In this document: one piece after another, positions 34,933-43,717 of the stretch
Layout of the letters: each line of letters opens with the position of its first letter
How positions within the stretch are numbered: position 1 is the first letter of the stretch
Origin: CAVRJC01 sp963721435
Lineage (GTDB): Bacteria > Actinomycetota > Acidimicrobiia > IMCC26256 > DASPTH01
NCBI GenBank assembly: GCA_963721435.1
Contig: CAVRJC010000012.1
Span: forward strand, 1,240,001-1,304,000
Reading direction: 5' to 3'
DNA length: 64,000 nucleotides
The notes under the pieces: generated by a model
Seen by the model: only the letters and a program-made list of their open reading frames with translations
Database searches by the model: none
What the model was told of the DNA's origin: nothing
Made by a program: the position numbers and the translations under genes

Positions 34933-36096
34933 ATGGACTTCTCACCGAACCCCGAGATCGTCGCCTTCCGCGAGGAGGTACGCCAGGTCGTCGCCGACAC
35001 CGTCGACGCCGAGGTGCGTGCCAACGTCGCCCGCACCGGTGTGAACCACGACTGGGCACTGATGAAGGCGGTCGCCGACCGCGGCTGGCTGGCGGCCACC
35101 GTCCCGGTCGAGCTCGGCGGCCAGGGCCGCGGGCCCGACCACCTCGCCGCGCTCTACCGCGAGCTGGAGCAGGCCGATGCGCCGTACGAGGGCCTCAGCA
35201 TGGCGATGATGATCGCCTTCATCCTCGGCCACGTGGGCTCGGAGTGGCAGAAGGCCGAGATCATGTCGAAGCTGCTCGCAGGGGGGGCGATCCCAGCCCT
35301 CGGCTACTCGGAGCCGGAGTCGGGCTCCGACGTCGCCGCCGCCAAGACGCGCGCGGTGCGCGACGGCGACGACTGGATCATCAACGGCCAGAAGATGTTC
35401 ACCAGCCTGGCCGACGTGTCGGAGTGGGTGTTCCTGCTCGCGCGTACCAACACGGAGGTGCCGAAGCACCGCGGGCTCACGTTCTTCCTCGTCCCGGTCG
35501 ACTCACCGGGCATCGAGGTGCAGGAGGTGCGCACGCTCAGCGGCAAACGCACCAACATCACGTTCTACGACGACGTGCGCGTCGACGACCGCATGCGCGT
35601 GGGAGATGTCGACGGCGGCTGGGGCGTGATGCTCGTCGCGCTCGCGTTCGAACGTGGCGTTGCGGGCGGGGTCGCCGACGTCGCCGCGTTGTACGACGCC
35701 GCGGTCTCGTGCGCGCGCGACACCGTGACCGCGGACGGCGGGCGCCTGATCGACGACTCCGCGGCGCGCGAACGGCTCGCGCGCGTGGCCATCGACACCG
35801 AGGTGTGCGAGCTGCTCGGCGACCGGGCCGCGTGGGTCGCAGTCAACGGCCTCCCGAAGACGGAGGGCGCCGAGGTCAAGCTGTTCGCGACCGAGGCCTA
35901 CGGCCGCGCGTCGTCGGCGCTCGTCGACATGCTCGGCGTCGACGGCCTGGTCGGCGATCACGCCGGGCACTCACCCGGCGGCATCGTCGAGTACTCCTAC
36001 CGGGTCGCCCCGATCTTCACCACCGCCGGCGGCACCAGCGAGATCCAGAAGAACCTCATCGCCGAGCGCGGCCTCGGCCTCCCCCGCGCCCGCTGA
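34933..36096 (+). CDS. Acyl-CoA dehydrogenase, large subunit type (heterotetramer partner)
   Basis: 387 residues. GYSEPESGSDVAAAKTRAVRDG is the FAD/substrate loop, NGQKMFTSLADVSEWVFLLAR follows, and the C-terminus is FTTAGGTSEIQKNLIAERGLGLPR. The usual Glu of the EGT motif is Ala (TAGGT). It pairs with the preceding subunit, as known for fadE pairs of mycobacteria that form heterotetramers. A strong hairpin terminator follows its stop, ending the amidohydrolase-dehydrogenase operon. Confidence 0.88.
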   Translation: MDFSPNPEIVAFREEVRQVVADTVDAEVRANVARTGVNHDWALMKAVADRGWLAATVPVELGGQGRGPDHLAALYRELEQADAPYEGLSMAMMIAFILGHVGSEWQKAEIMSKLLAGGAIPALGYSEPESGSDVAAAKTRAVRDGDDWIINGQKMFTSLADVSEWVFLLARTNTEVPKHRGLTFFLVPVDSPGIEVQEVRTLSGKRTNITFYDDVRVDDRMRVGDVDGGWGVMLVALAFERGVAGGVADVAALYDAAVSCARDTVTADGGRLIDDSAARERLARVAIDTEVCELLGDRAAWVAVNGLPKTEGAEVKLFATEAYGRASSALVDMLGVDGLVGDHAGHSPGGIVEYSYRVAPIFTTAGGTSEIQKNLIAERGLGLPRAR

Positions 36097-36101
36097 CCCG
36101 A

Positions 36102-36148
36102 TTCACTGCGCAATTCGGCTCGATATTCGGACCGAATCGCACAGTGAA
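36102..36148. terminator. Bidirectional terminator hairpin between convergent operons
   Basis: Two 17-base arms (36102-36118 and 36132-36148) pair with two mismatches around a 13-base loop; the stems begin TTCACTG and end CAGTGAA. It lies between convergent acyl-CoA dehydrogenase genes. No T tract is present, as is common in high-GC actinobacteria. Confidence 0.65.
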
Positions 36149-36162
36149 CTGTCCACAAGCGG

Positions 36163-37076
36163 TCAGTCGTCGAGCAACGCCGAGGCGACGCGGGCGCGGT
36201 GGAAGTCGGGGGAGCCGTACATGGGCTCGATGGCCTTCACCCGCCGGTACCAGAGGTGGACGGGCTGGTCGGCGTAGATGCCCTCGCCGCCGTGGAGCTG
36301 GTGCGCGGCGGCGGTGACGCGCCGGCAGGCGTCGATCGCGAACGACTTGGCGCGTGACGCCGCGAGGAGCGCGTCCTCGCCGCGGTCGACCGCGCCGGCG
36401 GCGTCGGCGACCGCGTCGCGCGCGGTGGTGACGTCGATCAGCATGTCGGCGCAGCGGTGCTGCACGGCCTGGAACGATCCGATCGGCGCACCCCACTGCG
36501 TACGCTCCTGCACTCGAGCAACGGTGTGATCGAGCGCGGCCGTGGCTGCGCCCACCGCGTCGGCGCAGAGCACGATGACGGCGCGCGCGATCACGACCGC
36601 GAGCGCGTCGTCGGCGTGCTCGGCGAGGAGAGTGGCGGGACTCGCGTCGAGCGCGATGTCGCACTGGTCGTCGAGGCCGATGGTCGGCAGCGGCGTGATC
36701 GTGACACCCGGCGAATCGCGCGCCACTGTGAACACGCCGAGGCCGCCGGCGGCCCGAGCGACGACGACCAGGACGTCGACGTCGGCCGCGCCGGGGACGA
36801 AGCACTTAGCCCCGCTGAGTGTCCACGACCCGTCGGACGCGTGCGCACGGCGCGGGTCGCGATCGCATCCAGCCGCGCGCCGCCGTCGCGCTCCGTGATC
36901 GCGCACGCGTACGTACGCGCGCCGTCGGCGAGCGCGTCCGTGTGTTCGGTGACGGAGAACGCCTCGAACATGAGCCGAGGAAGATGCTCGGTGGTGTGCC
37001 ACGCGAGCGGCTCGGCCCCTCGGCCGCGTTCGAGCGCGCGGCCGACGTCGCCGAGTGTCGAGCCGGTGACGTCCAT
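36163..37076 (-). CDS. Acyl-CoA dehydrogenase, small subunit type, one frameshift
   Basis: About 300 residues. The N-terminal part (MDVTGSTLGDVGRALERG, CAITERDGGARLDAIATRAVR) is in one frame; from near base 36848 the protein continues in another (ASDGSWTLSGAKCFVPGAADVD, VQERTQWGAPIGSFQAVQHRCADML, HGGEGIYADQPVHLWYRRVKA). This is the shorter partner of a fadE-type pair. The start ATG overlaps the stop of the upstream dehydrogenase gene (ATGA), so the two subunits are co-translated. One added or lost base restores the whole reading frame. Confidence 0.83.
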
Positions 37077-38245
37077 CAGCGCCGGGCCCGCGGGAGGCCG
37101 AGGCCGAGCTGCGCGATGGCGTCGCGCTGCACCTCGTTGGTGCCGCCGCCGATGGTGCCGTGCACGCGCTCGAGATACTCGAACGCGAACCGCCCGCCCG
37201 CGGCCGCGTGTGGCGGCGCGGGGTCGGAGAACAGTGGCGCGTGCACCGACCCGGCGTGGCCCGCGATCTCCGTGGCGGCCTGGGCCAGGCGCTGCAGCAG
37301 TTCGGTGGCGTACACCTTCGCCATCGGAGGCAGCGCCGGATCCGGCGTGCCGGACTCGATGCTCCGGAGGGTGCGGGTCGCGAGGCGCATGCCCGCCGCG
37401 AGCTCGAGGTCGAGCCGCGCGATGCGATCGCGCACCAGGGGATCGTCCGCGAGCCGCCTCCCGTCGCGTGTCGCGCCGCCGACGTAGGTGATCAGCTCGT
37501 CGAGCACGTGGCGGGCGAAGCCCAGGTAGAACATGCCCGAGCGCTCGGCCGCGACAGTCGTGAGGAGCTGACGCCAGCCGGCGTCCTGCTCGCCGAGGAG
37601 TGCATCGGCGCCGAGCCGCACGTCGTCGAAGGTGATCTCGTCGAGGGTCCAGCCGTTCATGGTCGGACGGCGCAGCACGCGGATGCCGGGGAGCGTCATG
37701 TCGACCAGGAACATGCTCAGGCCGTCGCGCACCGGCCCGTCGGCGCGCGTGCGGGCGGTCGTGATGCACCAATCGGCCTTGTGCGCGCCGGTGACGAGCA
37801 CCTTCCGACCGGACAGGACGAAGCCGCTACCGTCGGCGACCGCCGCGGTCGTCTGCGCGCCGAGGTCGCTGCCCGCGTGCTCCTCGGTGTAGGCGATGCA
37901 CATCTCGATCTCGCCCCGCTCGACGAGCGGCATGAAGCGCGCTCGTTGCGCGTCGCTCGCGAAGGTGCTGAGCGCGTAGCCGGCGAGTGTGACCGCGGTG
38001 TCGATGAGCGGGGCGTCGAATGCGGCGACGAGGAAGTTGAAGCGCGCGCGCTCAGCCGATGACAGTGCGATGCTCAGGTAGCCGTTCTCGCCCGCAGCTC
38101 GTTGCAGCGCGCGCTCGAAGGGCTCGGCGAGACCGCTGAGGTCCTCGGGATCGGTCTCGACGCGGTCGCGTGCCATCTCGCGCTCGAGGAATGCGCGCAC
38201 CTCCGACGCGAACGTGTCGTTCTCCCCACCGAACCGGAAGTCCAC
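37076..38245 (-). CDS. Acyl-CoA dehydrogenase, large subunit type
   Basis: 389 residues from a GTG (VDFRFGGEND) with GGAGGGA seven bases upstream, which is preferred over the in-frame GTG at 38260. It contains CIAYTEEHAGSDLGAQTTAAVADG, SGRKVLVTGAHKADWCI and a C-terminal VHGTIGGGTNEVQRDAIAQLGLGLPR. The motif Glu is again replaced by Gly (IGGGT). It forms a likely heterotetramer with the overlapping downstream gene. Divergent from a crotonase gene, with overlapping -10 elements between them. Confidence 0.88.
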   Translation of the reverse strand: MDFRFGGENDTFASEVRAFLEREMARDRVETDPEDLSGLAEPFERALQRAAGENGYLSIALSSAERARFNFLVAAFDAPLIDTAVTLAGYALSTFASDAQRARFMPLVERGEIEMCIAYTEEHAGSDLGAQTTAAVADGSGFVLSGRKVLVTGAHKADWCITTARTRADGPVRDGLSMFLVDMTLPGIRVLRRPTMNGWTLDEITFDDVRLGADALLGEQDAGWRQLLTTVAAERSGMFYLGFARHVLDELITYVGGATRDGRRLADDPLVRDRIARLDLELAAGMRLATRTLRSIESGTPDPALPPMAKVYATELLQRLAQAATEIAGHAGSVHAPLFSDPAPPHAAAGGRFAFEYLERVHGTIGGGTNEVQRDAIAQLGLGLPRARR

Positions 38246-38279
38246 TGCGGCTCCCTCCACGCGGCTGCAACGCGCCCGA

Positions 38280-38289
38280 AGAATATGCT
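38280..38289. promoter_or_regulatory. Overlapping divergent -10 elements
   Basis: Rightward TATGCT (38284-38289) ends six bases before the GTG of the crotonase gene, which would be leaderless. Leftward TATTCT (38285-38280) would give the dehydrogenase gene a short leader carrying its GGAGGGA ribosome site. Confidence 0.45.
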
Positions 38290-38295
38290 GCGCCG

Positions 38296-39054
38296 GTGTC
38301 GGCCCCTGACCGCATCGTGCGCGACGTCCTGCGCGTCACCGAAGGCTGCGTCACGGTGCTGACATTGCATCGCCCCGACGCGAAGAACGCGTTCAACCGC
38401 GCGCTGTTCACGTCGCTGCGCGAGGAGCTCGATCGCGCCGCGGGCGACCCGGAGACCAGCGTGGTCGTGATCACGGGCGCGGGCGATGCGTTCAGCGCCG
38501 GTGCCGATCTCCGCGAGGCGGCCGAGGTCGAGCACCGCGCCGAGGGCCGCGCCCTCTACCAGGACCTGCTCGTCACGCTGGAGACGTTCCCCAAGCCGAT
38601 CGTCGCGGCCGTGAACGGTGTCGCCGTGGGCCTCGGCTGCACCCTGCTCCTGCACTGCGACCTGGTGCTGATGGCCGACGACGCGCGGGTACGACTCCCA
38701 TTCGTCACCCTCGGGCTCACCGCGGAAGCGGGAAGCAGCTACCTCCTGCCCGCGCTCGTCGGCGCGCAGGAGGCGGCGGCTCTGTTGCTCACGGGCGGCT
38801 GGATGGGTGCGCAGCAGGCGCAGCGCAGCGGCCTCGCGTGGAAGGTCACGAGCCGCATCGGACTGCTCGAGGAAGCGCTCGCGGTGAGCGACGCGATCGC
38901 GGCGCATCCGCTCGACGCGCTCCTCGCGACGAAGCGGCTGCTGCTCGCCGCACGGGCCGAAGCGGTGCGCGCCGCGCGCGAGCGCGAGCAGCGCGAGTAC
39001 GGGCCTCTGTTGGAAGCACTGGCACATCGGGCAACGCGGAAGGGTGATCAATGA
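38296..39054 (+). CDS. Enoyl-CoA hydratase/isomerase (crotonase) family protein
   Basis: 252 residues from a leaderless GTG. LHRPDAKNAFNRALFTSL, the oxyanion segment GAGDAFSAGADLREAAEV and AAVNGVAVGLGCTLLLHCDLVLM define a crotonase. The hydratase glutamates are missing: GLGCTL and LPFVTLG stand at the two positions, and the GGT turn reads AGSSYLLP. This pattern fits isomerase-like members. It overlaps the SDR gene by ATGA, so the pair is co-translated. Confidence 0.88.
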   Translation: MSAPDRIVRDVLRVTEGCVTVLTLHRPDAKNAFNRALFTSLREELDRAAGDPETSVVVITGAGDAFSAGADLREAAEVEHRAEGRALYQDLLVTLETFPKPIVAAVNGVAVGLGCTLLLHCDLVLMADDARVRLPFVTLGLTAEAGSSYLLPALVGAQEAAALLLTGGWMGAQQAQRSGLAWKVTSRIGLLEEALAVSDAIAAHPLDALLATKRLLLAARAEAVRAAREREQREYGPLLEALAHRATRKGDQ

Positions 39055-39788
39055 GCGTGGTGGATGGGTTCCGGATCGACGGGCGGGTCGCGATCGTCAC
39101 GGGTGCCGCGCGCGGCATTGGCGCCGCGTGCGCCGACGCACTCGACGGCGCGGGTGCGACCGTCGTGCGCGTCGACGTGCTCGCGGGTGAGGGCGTGACC
39201 GCGTGCGACGTCAGCAACAAGGCCGCGGTCGACGCGCTGGTCGACGGCGTCGTGGCCGAGCACGGCCGCCTCGACGCGATCGCCAACGTCGCCGGCATCA
39301 TCAAGGATGGCGGTGTCGTCGGCCTCAGCGAGGAAGACCTCGACCGCATCATCGCGGTGAACCTCAAGGGTGTCCTGTTCGGGTGCCAGGCCGCGGTACG
39401 TCACCTTCCCGCGGGTGGTGCGATCGTGAACATGGCGTCGGCGGGAGGAGTCATGCCCGCGCCGACGGTCGCGGGCTACGGCATGAGCAAAGCCGCCGTG
39501 ATCTCGCTGACGCGCTCACTCGCGCAGGAGGTCGGTCCGCGTGGGATTCGCGTCAATGCGGTGGCGCCCGGCTTCACCATCACGCCGATGACGACCCGGA
39601 ACATCGACGGTGCCGACCCCGCGCAGGTCGCGCAGCTCCGCGACGCGGCCGGGAAGGCGAACCCGATGCGTGAGAACGTCGAGCCGGACGATCTCGCGGC
39701 CGCGGTGCTCTACCTCGTCGCCGACGCGTCCCGGCACGTCACTGGCCAGGTGCTGCACGTGAACGCCGGCGTGCTCATGTCGTCGTAG
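39051..39788 (+). CDS. Short-chain dehydrogenase/reductase
   Basis: 245 residues: TGAARGIGAACADAL (cofactor loop), an acidic residue after beta-2 (VRVDVLAG) suggesting NAD, ANVAGIIKDGGVVGL in place of the usual NNAG, NMASAGGVM with the catalytic Ser, and YGMSKAAVISL. FabG-like C-terminus (GQVLHVNAGVLM). It may oxidise the 3-hydroxyacyl-CoA formed in the same route as the overlapping crotonase. It ends four bases from a convergent SDR gene. Confidence 0.9.
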   Translation: MSVVDGFRIDGRVAIVTGAARGIGAACADALDGAGATVVRVDVLAGEGVTACDVSNKAAVDALVDGVVAEHGRLDAIANVAGIIKDGGVVGLSEEDLDRIIAVNLKGVLFGCQAAVRHLPAGGAIVNMASAGGVMPAPTVAGYGMSKAAVISLTRSLAQEVGPRGIRVNAVAPGFTITPMTTRNIDGADPAQVAQLRDAAGKANPMRENVEPDDLAAAVLYLVADASRHVTGQVLHVNAGVLMSS

Positions 39789-39792
39789 TCGG

Positions 39793-40635
39793 TCAGGCTT
39801 CGGCCGCCGGTGCTTGGGTGTCGGCCAACTTGATCGTCTGGGTGCTCCGCCCGTGGGGGAACGCGGCGCGCTGACCGCCGTCGACCACGATCGTGTGCCC
39901 GGTGATGAAGCCGGCAAGGTCGGAGACGAGGAACACGAGCGGTCCCGCGATCTCCTCGGGCGTGCCGAACCGGCCGAGGGGCGCGCCGTCGCGCCGCGCG
40001 GTCTCGTCGTAGTCGACGTTCTGCTCGTCGTAGGCGGCGACGATGCGCGGGGTCGCGATCATGTCGGGCGCGATGCCGTTCACGCGGATGCCGTGCGGGC
40101 CCCACTCCTGCGCCATCGTGCGGACGAGTGCCATCAGGCCGGCCTTGGCCGCTCCGTACGCGCCGTGGTTGGGCGCCCCGTAGAGACCGCTCACCGATGC
40201 CACGACGGCCAGGCGGCCGCCGGTGCCCTGGCTGATCATCTGTTGCGCGGCGGCGCGGCCGACGTAGAGGTGCTGCGTGAGGTTGCGCGAGATGTCGACG
40301 TCCCAGGTTGCGTCGTCGAGGTCGAGCAGGCTCGCGTGCGCGGCCGTCCCGACCATGTTGATCACGACTTCGAGTGATCCGAGGATGTCGGCGGCGGACG
40401 CCACGATCTCCCGGGCCTGGGCCTCGTCGGTCACGTCGCCGGTCAACGCGCCCGTGCGCACGCCGAGAGCCTCGATCTCGTGTGCGACCGCGGCCGCGCG
40501 ATCGGCGTCGAGATCGGCAACGACCACGTCGGCACCCGCTTGCCCGAGCAGCAGCGCGCTGGCGCGGCCGATGCCGAAGCCTCCGCCGACGACCAACGCC
40601 GTCTTGCCCTGGAGGCCGAGGATGTCTGGTTCCAT
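39793..40635 (-). CDS. Short-chain dehydrogenase/reductase
   Basis: 280 residues. The cofactor motif is VVGGGFGIGRASALLLGQ, slightly unusual in beginning GGGFGIG, with VADLDADRAAAV after it (NAD type). INMVGTAAHASL stands at the NNAG position. SVSGLYGAPNHGAYGAAKAGLMALV contains the catalytic Ser, Tyr and Lys. The C-terminus GHTIVVDGGQRAAFPHGR is followed by an Ala-rich tail. It lies 27 bases after the esterase gene and is probably the last gene of the GntR-esterase-SDR operon. Confidence 0.9.
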   Translation of the reverse strand: MEPDILGLQGKTALVVGGGFGIGRASALLLGQAGADVVVADLDADRAAAVAHEIEALGVRTGALTGDVTDEAQAREIVASAADILGSLEVVINMVGTAAHASLLDLDDATWDVDISRNLTQHLYVGRAAAQQMISQGTGGRLAVVASVSGLYGAPNHGAYGAAKAGLMALVRTMAQEWGPHGIRVNGIAPDMIATPRIVAAYDEQNVDYDETARRDGAPLGRFGTPEEIAGPLVFLVSDLAGFITGHTIVVDGGQRAAFPHGRSTQTIKLADTQAPAAEA

Positions 40636-40661
40636 TGCGATCGACTCCTCGTGTGTGGTCG

Positions 40662-41525
40662 TCAGGTGGTGATGCCGCGCACGAACCGTGCGATGTCATC
40701 GAACGCGCGCTGCGACGCCTCGTGGGTCGGGAGCATGAACGGCCACACGTGCGGCATGTCGGGCACGACGTGGAGCTCCACCGCGATGCCCGCTGCGCCG
40801 AATGCGCGCGCGAGCGCGCACGCGTCGTCGAGGAGCACCTCGTGCGCGCTGACGAACACGAGCGCCGGCGGCAGGTCGTGGAGATCCGCCAGCGCCGGCG
40901 ACACCAACGGGTCACGCGGGTCGTGGCCCTGCAGGTAGAGCACGGCGGCTTCCGACGCCGACTCGAACGTGAACATCTGGTCGTGCGCCGCGTTCGACGT
41001 GTACGACGCGTTCGTGACCGTGAGATCCACCCACGGGGAGAGCACGATGACGCCCGCAGGCGCGGGCGCCTCGAGGTCGCGCAGGGCGAGGACGAGCGCC
41101 ATCGCCAGGCCGCCGCCCGCGGAGTCACCGCCGACGACGAGGGGAAGGTCGGACTCGCCGCGCACGGCCGCCGCGACGGCAACCGCGTCGTGCAACGCAG
41201 CCGGGAACGGATGCTCCGGCGCGAGCCGGTAGTCGACGACCACCACACGCGCTGCCGCACTCGCGGCCATCTGGCCCGCGAACGACGCCCAGGCCGCAGC
41301 GGCACCCAACCGGTACCCACCACCGTGGAGGTACACGATGTCGACGGTCGGGGTCGCGACGCTGCAGACGACGCACTCGACTCCGCCGATGGCGCGCGTC
41401 TCCATGGTGACGCCCGACGGCAGCTCGGTCGGTGGTGTCACCGCGTCGATCCCCGCGCGGCGCGCCACGAGGTCGTCGGGTGCGGCGTGCCCCGCGCGCA
41501 GGGCTGGGATCGCGACCTCGCTCAT
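40662..41525 (-). CDS. Alpha/beta hydrolase of the hormone-sensitive lipase (HSL/Lip) family
   Basis: 287 residues with the HSL oxyanion motif YLHGGGYRLG near residue 75 and the nucleophile elbow VGGDSAGGGLAMAL near 145. The acid is in the DPRDPLVSPALADL region and the catalytic His near PHVWPFM. It hydrolyses short- or medium-chain esters or lactones in the cytoplasm. Since the window encodes a Baeyer-Villiger enzyme, it could open the resulting ester, but that link is only inference. It overlaps the stop of the GntR regulator gene (ATGA). Confidence 0.9.
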   Translation of the reverse strand: MSEVAIPALRAGHAAPDDLVARRAGIDAVTPPTELPSGVTMETRAIGGVECVVCSVATPTVDIVYLHGGGYRLGAAAAWASFAGQMAASAAARVVVVDYRLAPEHPFPAALHDAVAVAAAVRGESDLPLVVGGDSAGGGLAMALVLALRDLEAPAPAGVIVLSPWVDLTVTNASYTSNAAHDQMFTFESASEAAVLYLQGHDPRDPLVSPALADLHDLPPALVFVSAHEVLLDDACALARAFGAAGIAVELHVVPDMPHVWPFMLPTHEASQRAFDDIARFVRGITT

Positions 41526-42253
41526 GCGAAGAACTCACGGGAGTCGAGCATCTTGATCACCGCGTCTCCTTGCCGGCGCATCATCACGAGGCACGCGTCG
41601 GCGGCGGCATCGCCTCCGCTCTTGCGCACCGCGCGCATCATCGCCGTCGTTCCGGTGCGTTGCGTCTCGATCGTGCCCGGCACCACCGCGAAGAAGTTCC
41701 CCGGGACGAGACCGGAGAGGACGCGGAGTACCGCCTGGACGCGTGGCGAGCTCGCAGCCTTGACGATGAGGCCGAGGAACTCGTCGTTGCGCGCGGCGAA
41801 GTCGTCGGGGTCGGTGGCCGCGAGGAGCTGGGTGTGGATCGCGTCGAGGTCGTCGACGAACGAGTCGCCCCCGCGCTCGGCCGCGCGTCGGGTGGCGAGC
41901 CCGAACGCGAGCCCGTAGAGCTCGTACTGGTCGCGGATGGTGTCGCGCGTGATCGGGTTGATGAACGCGCCGCGATGCGGCTCGATCGTGACCAGTCCCT
42001 CGCGTTCGAGCGCGATGATCGCCTCGCGCACTGGGATCCGGCTGACTCCGAGGGTCGTGGCGATCTCGTCCTGCGGGATGCGACGGCCGGGGCGGAGCTC
42101 ACCCTCGAACACAAGGGAGCGGATGTAGAGCGCGACCTGCTCACCGGTGGTGCGGCGGTCCCAGATCGCGTGAACCGTGCTCTTCGACGTGGACTCAGGT
42201 TCACTCGGAATCGCGGGTCTCCCGTCGATATGAGCACGCGTGCGCGCGCACAC
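41522..42253 (-). CDS. GntR-family transcriptional regulator, FCD (FadR) subfamily
   Basis: 243 residues. The winged helix-turn-helix occupies residues 35-95, with IPQDEIATTLGVSRIPVREAIIALEREGLVTIEPHRGAFIN. An all-helical FCD effector domain follows (LYGLAFGLATRRAAERG, LAATDPDDFAARNDEFLGLIV). FCD regulators usually repress neighbouring catabolic genes and release on binding an acyl-CoA or organic acid. It is co-transcribed with the esterase and SDR, and lies next to the ligase/crotonase operon, which it may also control. I could not identify a convincing operator palindrome. Confidence 0.92.
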   Translation of the reverse strand: MCARTRAHIDGRPAIPSEPESTSKSTVHAIWDRRTTGEQVALYIRSLVFEGELRPGRRIPQDEIATTLGVSRIPVREAIIALEREGLVTIEPHRGAFINPITRDTIRDQYELYGLAFGLATRRAAERGGDSFVDDLDAIHTQLLAATDPDDFAARNDEFLGLIVKAASSPRVQAVLRVLSGLVPGNFFAVVPGTIETQRTGTTAMMRAVRKSGGDAAADACLVMMRRQGDAVIKMLDSREFFA

Positions 42254-42271
42254 GGTAGGCCAAGGGACGCG

Positions 42272-43717
42272 TCATGGGATGCGTCGGGACGCGAGCTCCC
42301 GGCGGAGGACCTTGCCGACCTCACTGCGCGGCAGCGCGTCGACGTAGTGGAACGACACCGGCACCTTGTAGGGCACGAGGTGCTCGCGGCACAGCTGCTC
42401 GAGCTCGGTGCTGGGCTGGGGGTCGCCGACGACGAAGGCGACGGGCACCTCGCCGAGGCGCACGTTGGGCACGCCGACCACCGCGACGTCACGCACCGCG
42501 GGTGAGAGTCGGAGCACTTCCTCGACCTCGTCGGGGAAGATCTTGTTGCCGCCCCGATTGATCATGTCGCCGGCGCGACCTTCGAGCCACACGAACCCGT
42601 CGGCGTCGATGCGTGCGAGGTCACCGGTGTCGACGAACCCGTCGGCGTCGATGCGGTCGGCGAGCATCGAGCCGTCGGCGTAGCCGGCGGCCATGCGGGG
42701 CGGCCGCACGAGCAGGCGCGCCACGGCACCGGGCTCGACCGGCGTGCCGGTGTCGTCGACGATCTTGATGTCGACGCCCGCGTGCGGCTTCCCGATCGCC
42801 CCGACCTTCTCGGGATGCTCCTTCCCGTCCGCGGCCGTCCACCCGATGACCTCACCGATCTCGGCCTGGCCGTAGCTGTTGAGGATGGTCACGCCGAACT
42901 TCTGCGCGAAGCGCTGGGCCTGCAACGGCGAGAGTGGCGCAGTGATGCTGCGCACGTAGCGCAGGGGAGTGAGGTCGGTGACGTCGGGGTCGTCGGCGAG
43001 CTCGGCCATCGCCGCGGGCGGCAAGATCGTCGATCGGATCGCGAACCGCCGCACGAGCTCCGCGAACTCGCCGGTCGAGAACTTGTCCATGATCACGATC
43101 TCCGCGCCGGCGCGCAGCCCGAACAGCACGTTGTAGATGCCGGCGTTGAGCGCGAGCGACACCGGGATCAGGTTCGGTGTGGGTCGGCGTTCGGGGCCAG
43201 TGCGTTCGGTGCGGGTGCGCCCCGCGCTCAGCGGCCCGAGGACGCGATCGAGCAGCTCGGTGTATCCGGAGTGGGTGTGCACGATCGGCTTCGGTCGGCC
43301 GGTCGTGCCCGACGTCCACGTGATGAAGGCATCGTCCGCGTCATAGATGCGACCAGAATCCATGTGGCGTGCATCGACGCGCGCGAGGGTGTCGTCGCGC
43401 GCGAGCGCGACCGCGCCGGTGGTCTCGACGATGTGCTCCACTTCAGGTGCGGTGGCGCGCCAGTTGACCGGTACGAACACCGCCCCCCGCAACCAGACCC
43501 CGAACATCGCGAGGATGAACTCGGGGCTGTTGGGAAGCTGCACCGCGACCGCCTGCTGCGGCTCCACCCCGTTCTCGAGGAGCGACGCTGCGAACCGGCT
43601 CGCGCCGCGAAACGCCTCGCCTGCGGTGACGGTGCGGTCGATGGTGTGGAGGAGACCGTCGTCATCGGCGAAGCGCGATGCCCCATCGGGGAGGTTCTCG
43701 GCGAGGTTCGCGCTCAC
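42272..43717 (-). CDS. Acyl-CoA synthetase (AMP-binding, ANL superfamily)
   Basis: 481 residues, intact. GTG start overlaps the crotonase stop. The motifs are WTSGTTGRPKPIVHTHSGY (phosphate loop), LNSYGQAEIG, GFVDTGDLARIDADGFVWLEGRAGDMINRGGNKIFPDEVE in the hinge and beta-strand core, and the A10 catalytic Lys in RSEVGKVLRREL. It forms CoA thioesters from a carboxylic acid. It is the last gene of a four-gene leftward operon with three crotonases, giving a compact activation and chain-processing set. Confidence 0.92.
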   Translation of the reverse strand: MSANLAENLPDGASRFADDDGLLHTIDRTVTAGEAFRGASRFAASLLENGVEPQQAVAVQLPNSPEFILAMFGVWLRGAVFVPVNWRATAPEVEHIVETTGAVALARDDTLARVDARHMDSGRIYDADDAFITWTSGTTGRPKPIVHTHSGYTELLDRVLGPLSAGRTRTERTGPERRPTPNLIPVSLALNAGIYNVLFGLRAGAEIVIMDKFSTGEFAELVRRFAIRSTILPPAAMAELADDPDVTDLTPLRYVRSITAPLSPLQAQRFAQKFGVTILNSYGQAEIGEVIGWTAADGKEHPEKVGAIGKPHAGVDIKIVDDTGTPVEPGAVARLLVRPPRMAAGYADGSMLADRIDADGFVDTGDLARIDADGFVWLEGRAGDMINRGGNKIFPDEVEEVLRLSPAVRDVAVVGVPNVRLGEVPVAFVVGDPQPSTELEQLCREHLVPYKVPVSFHYVDALPRSEVGKVLRRELASRRIP

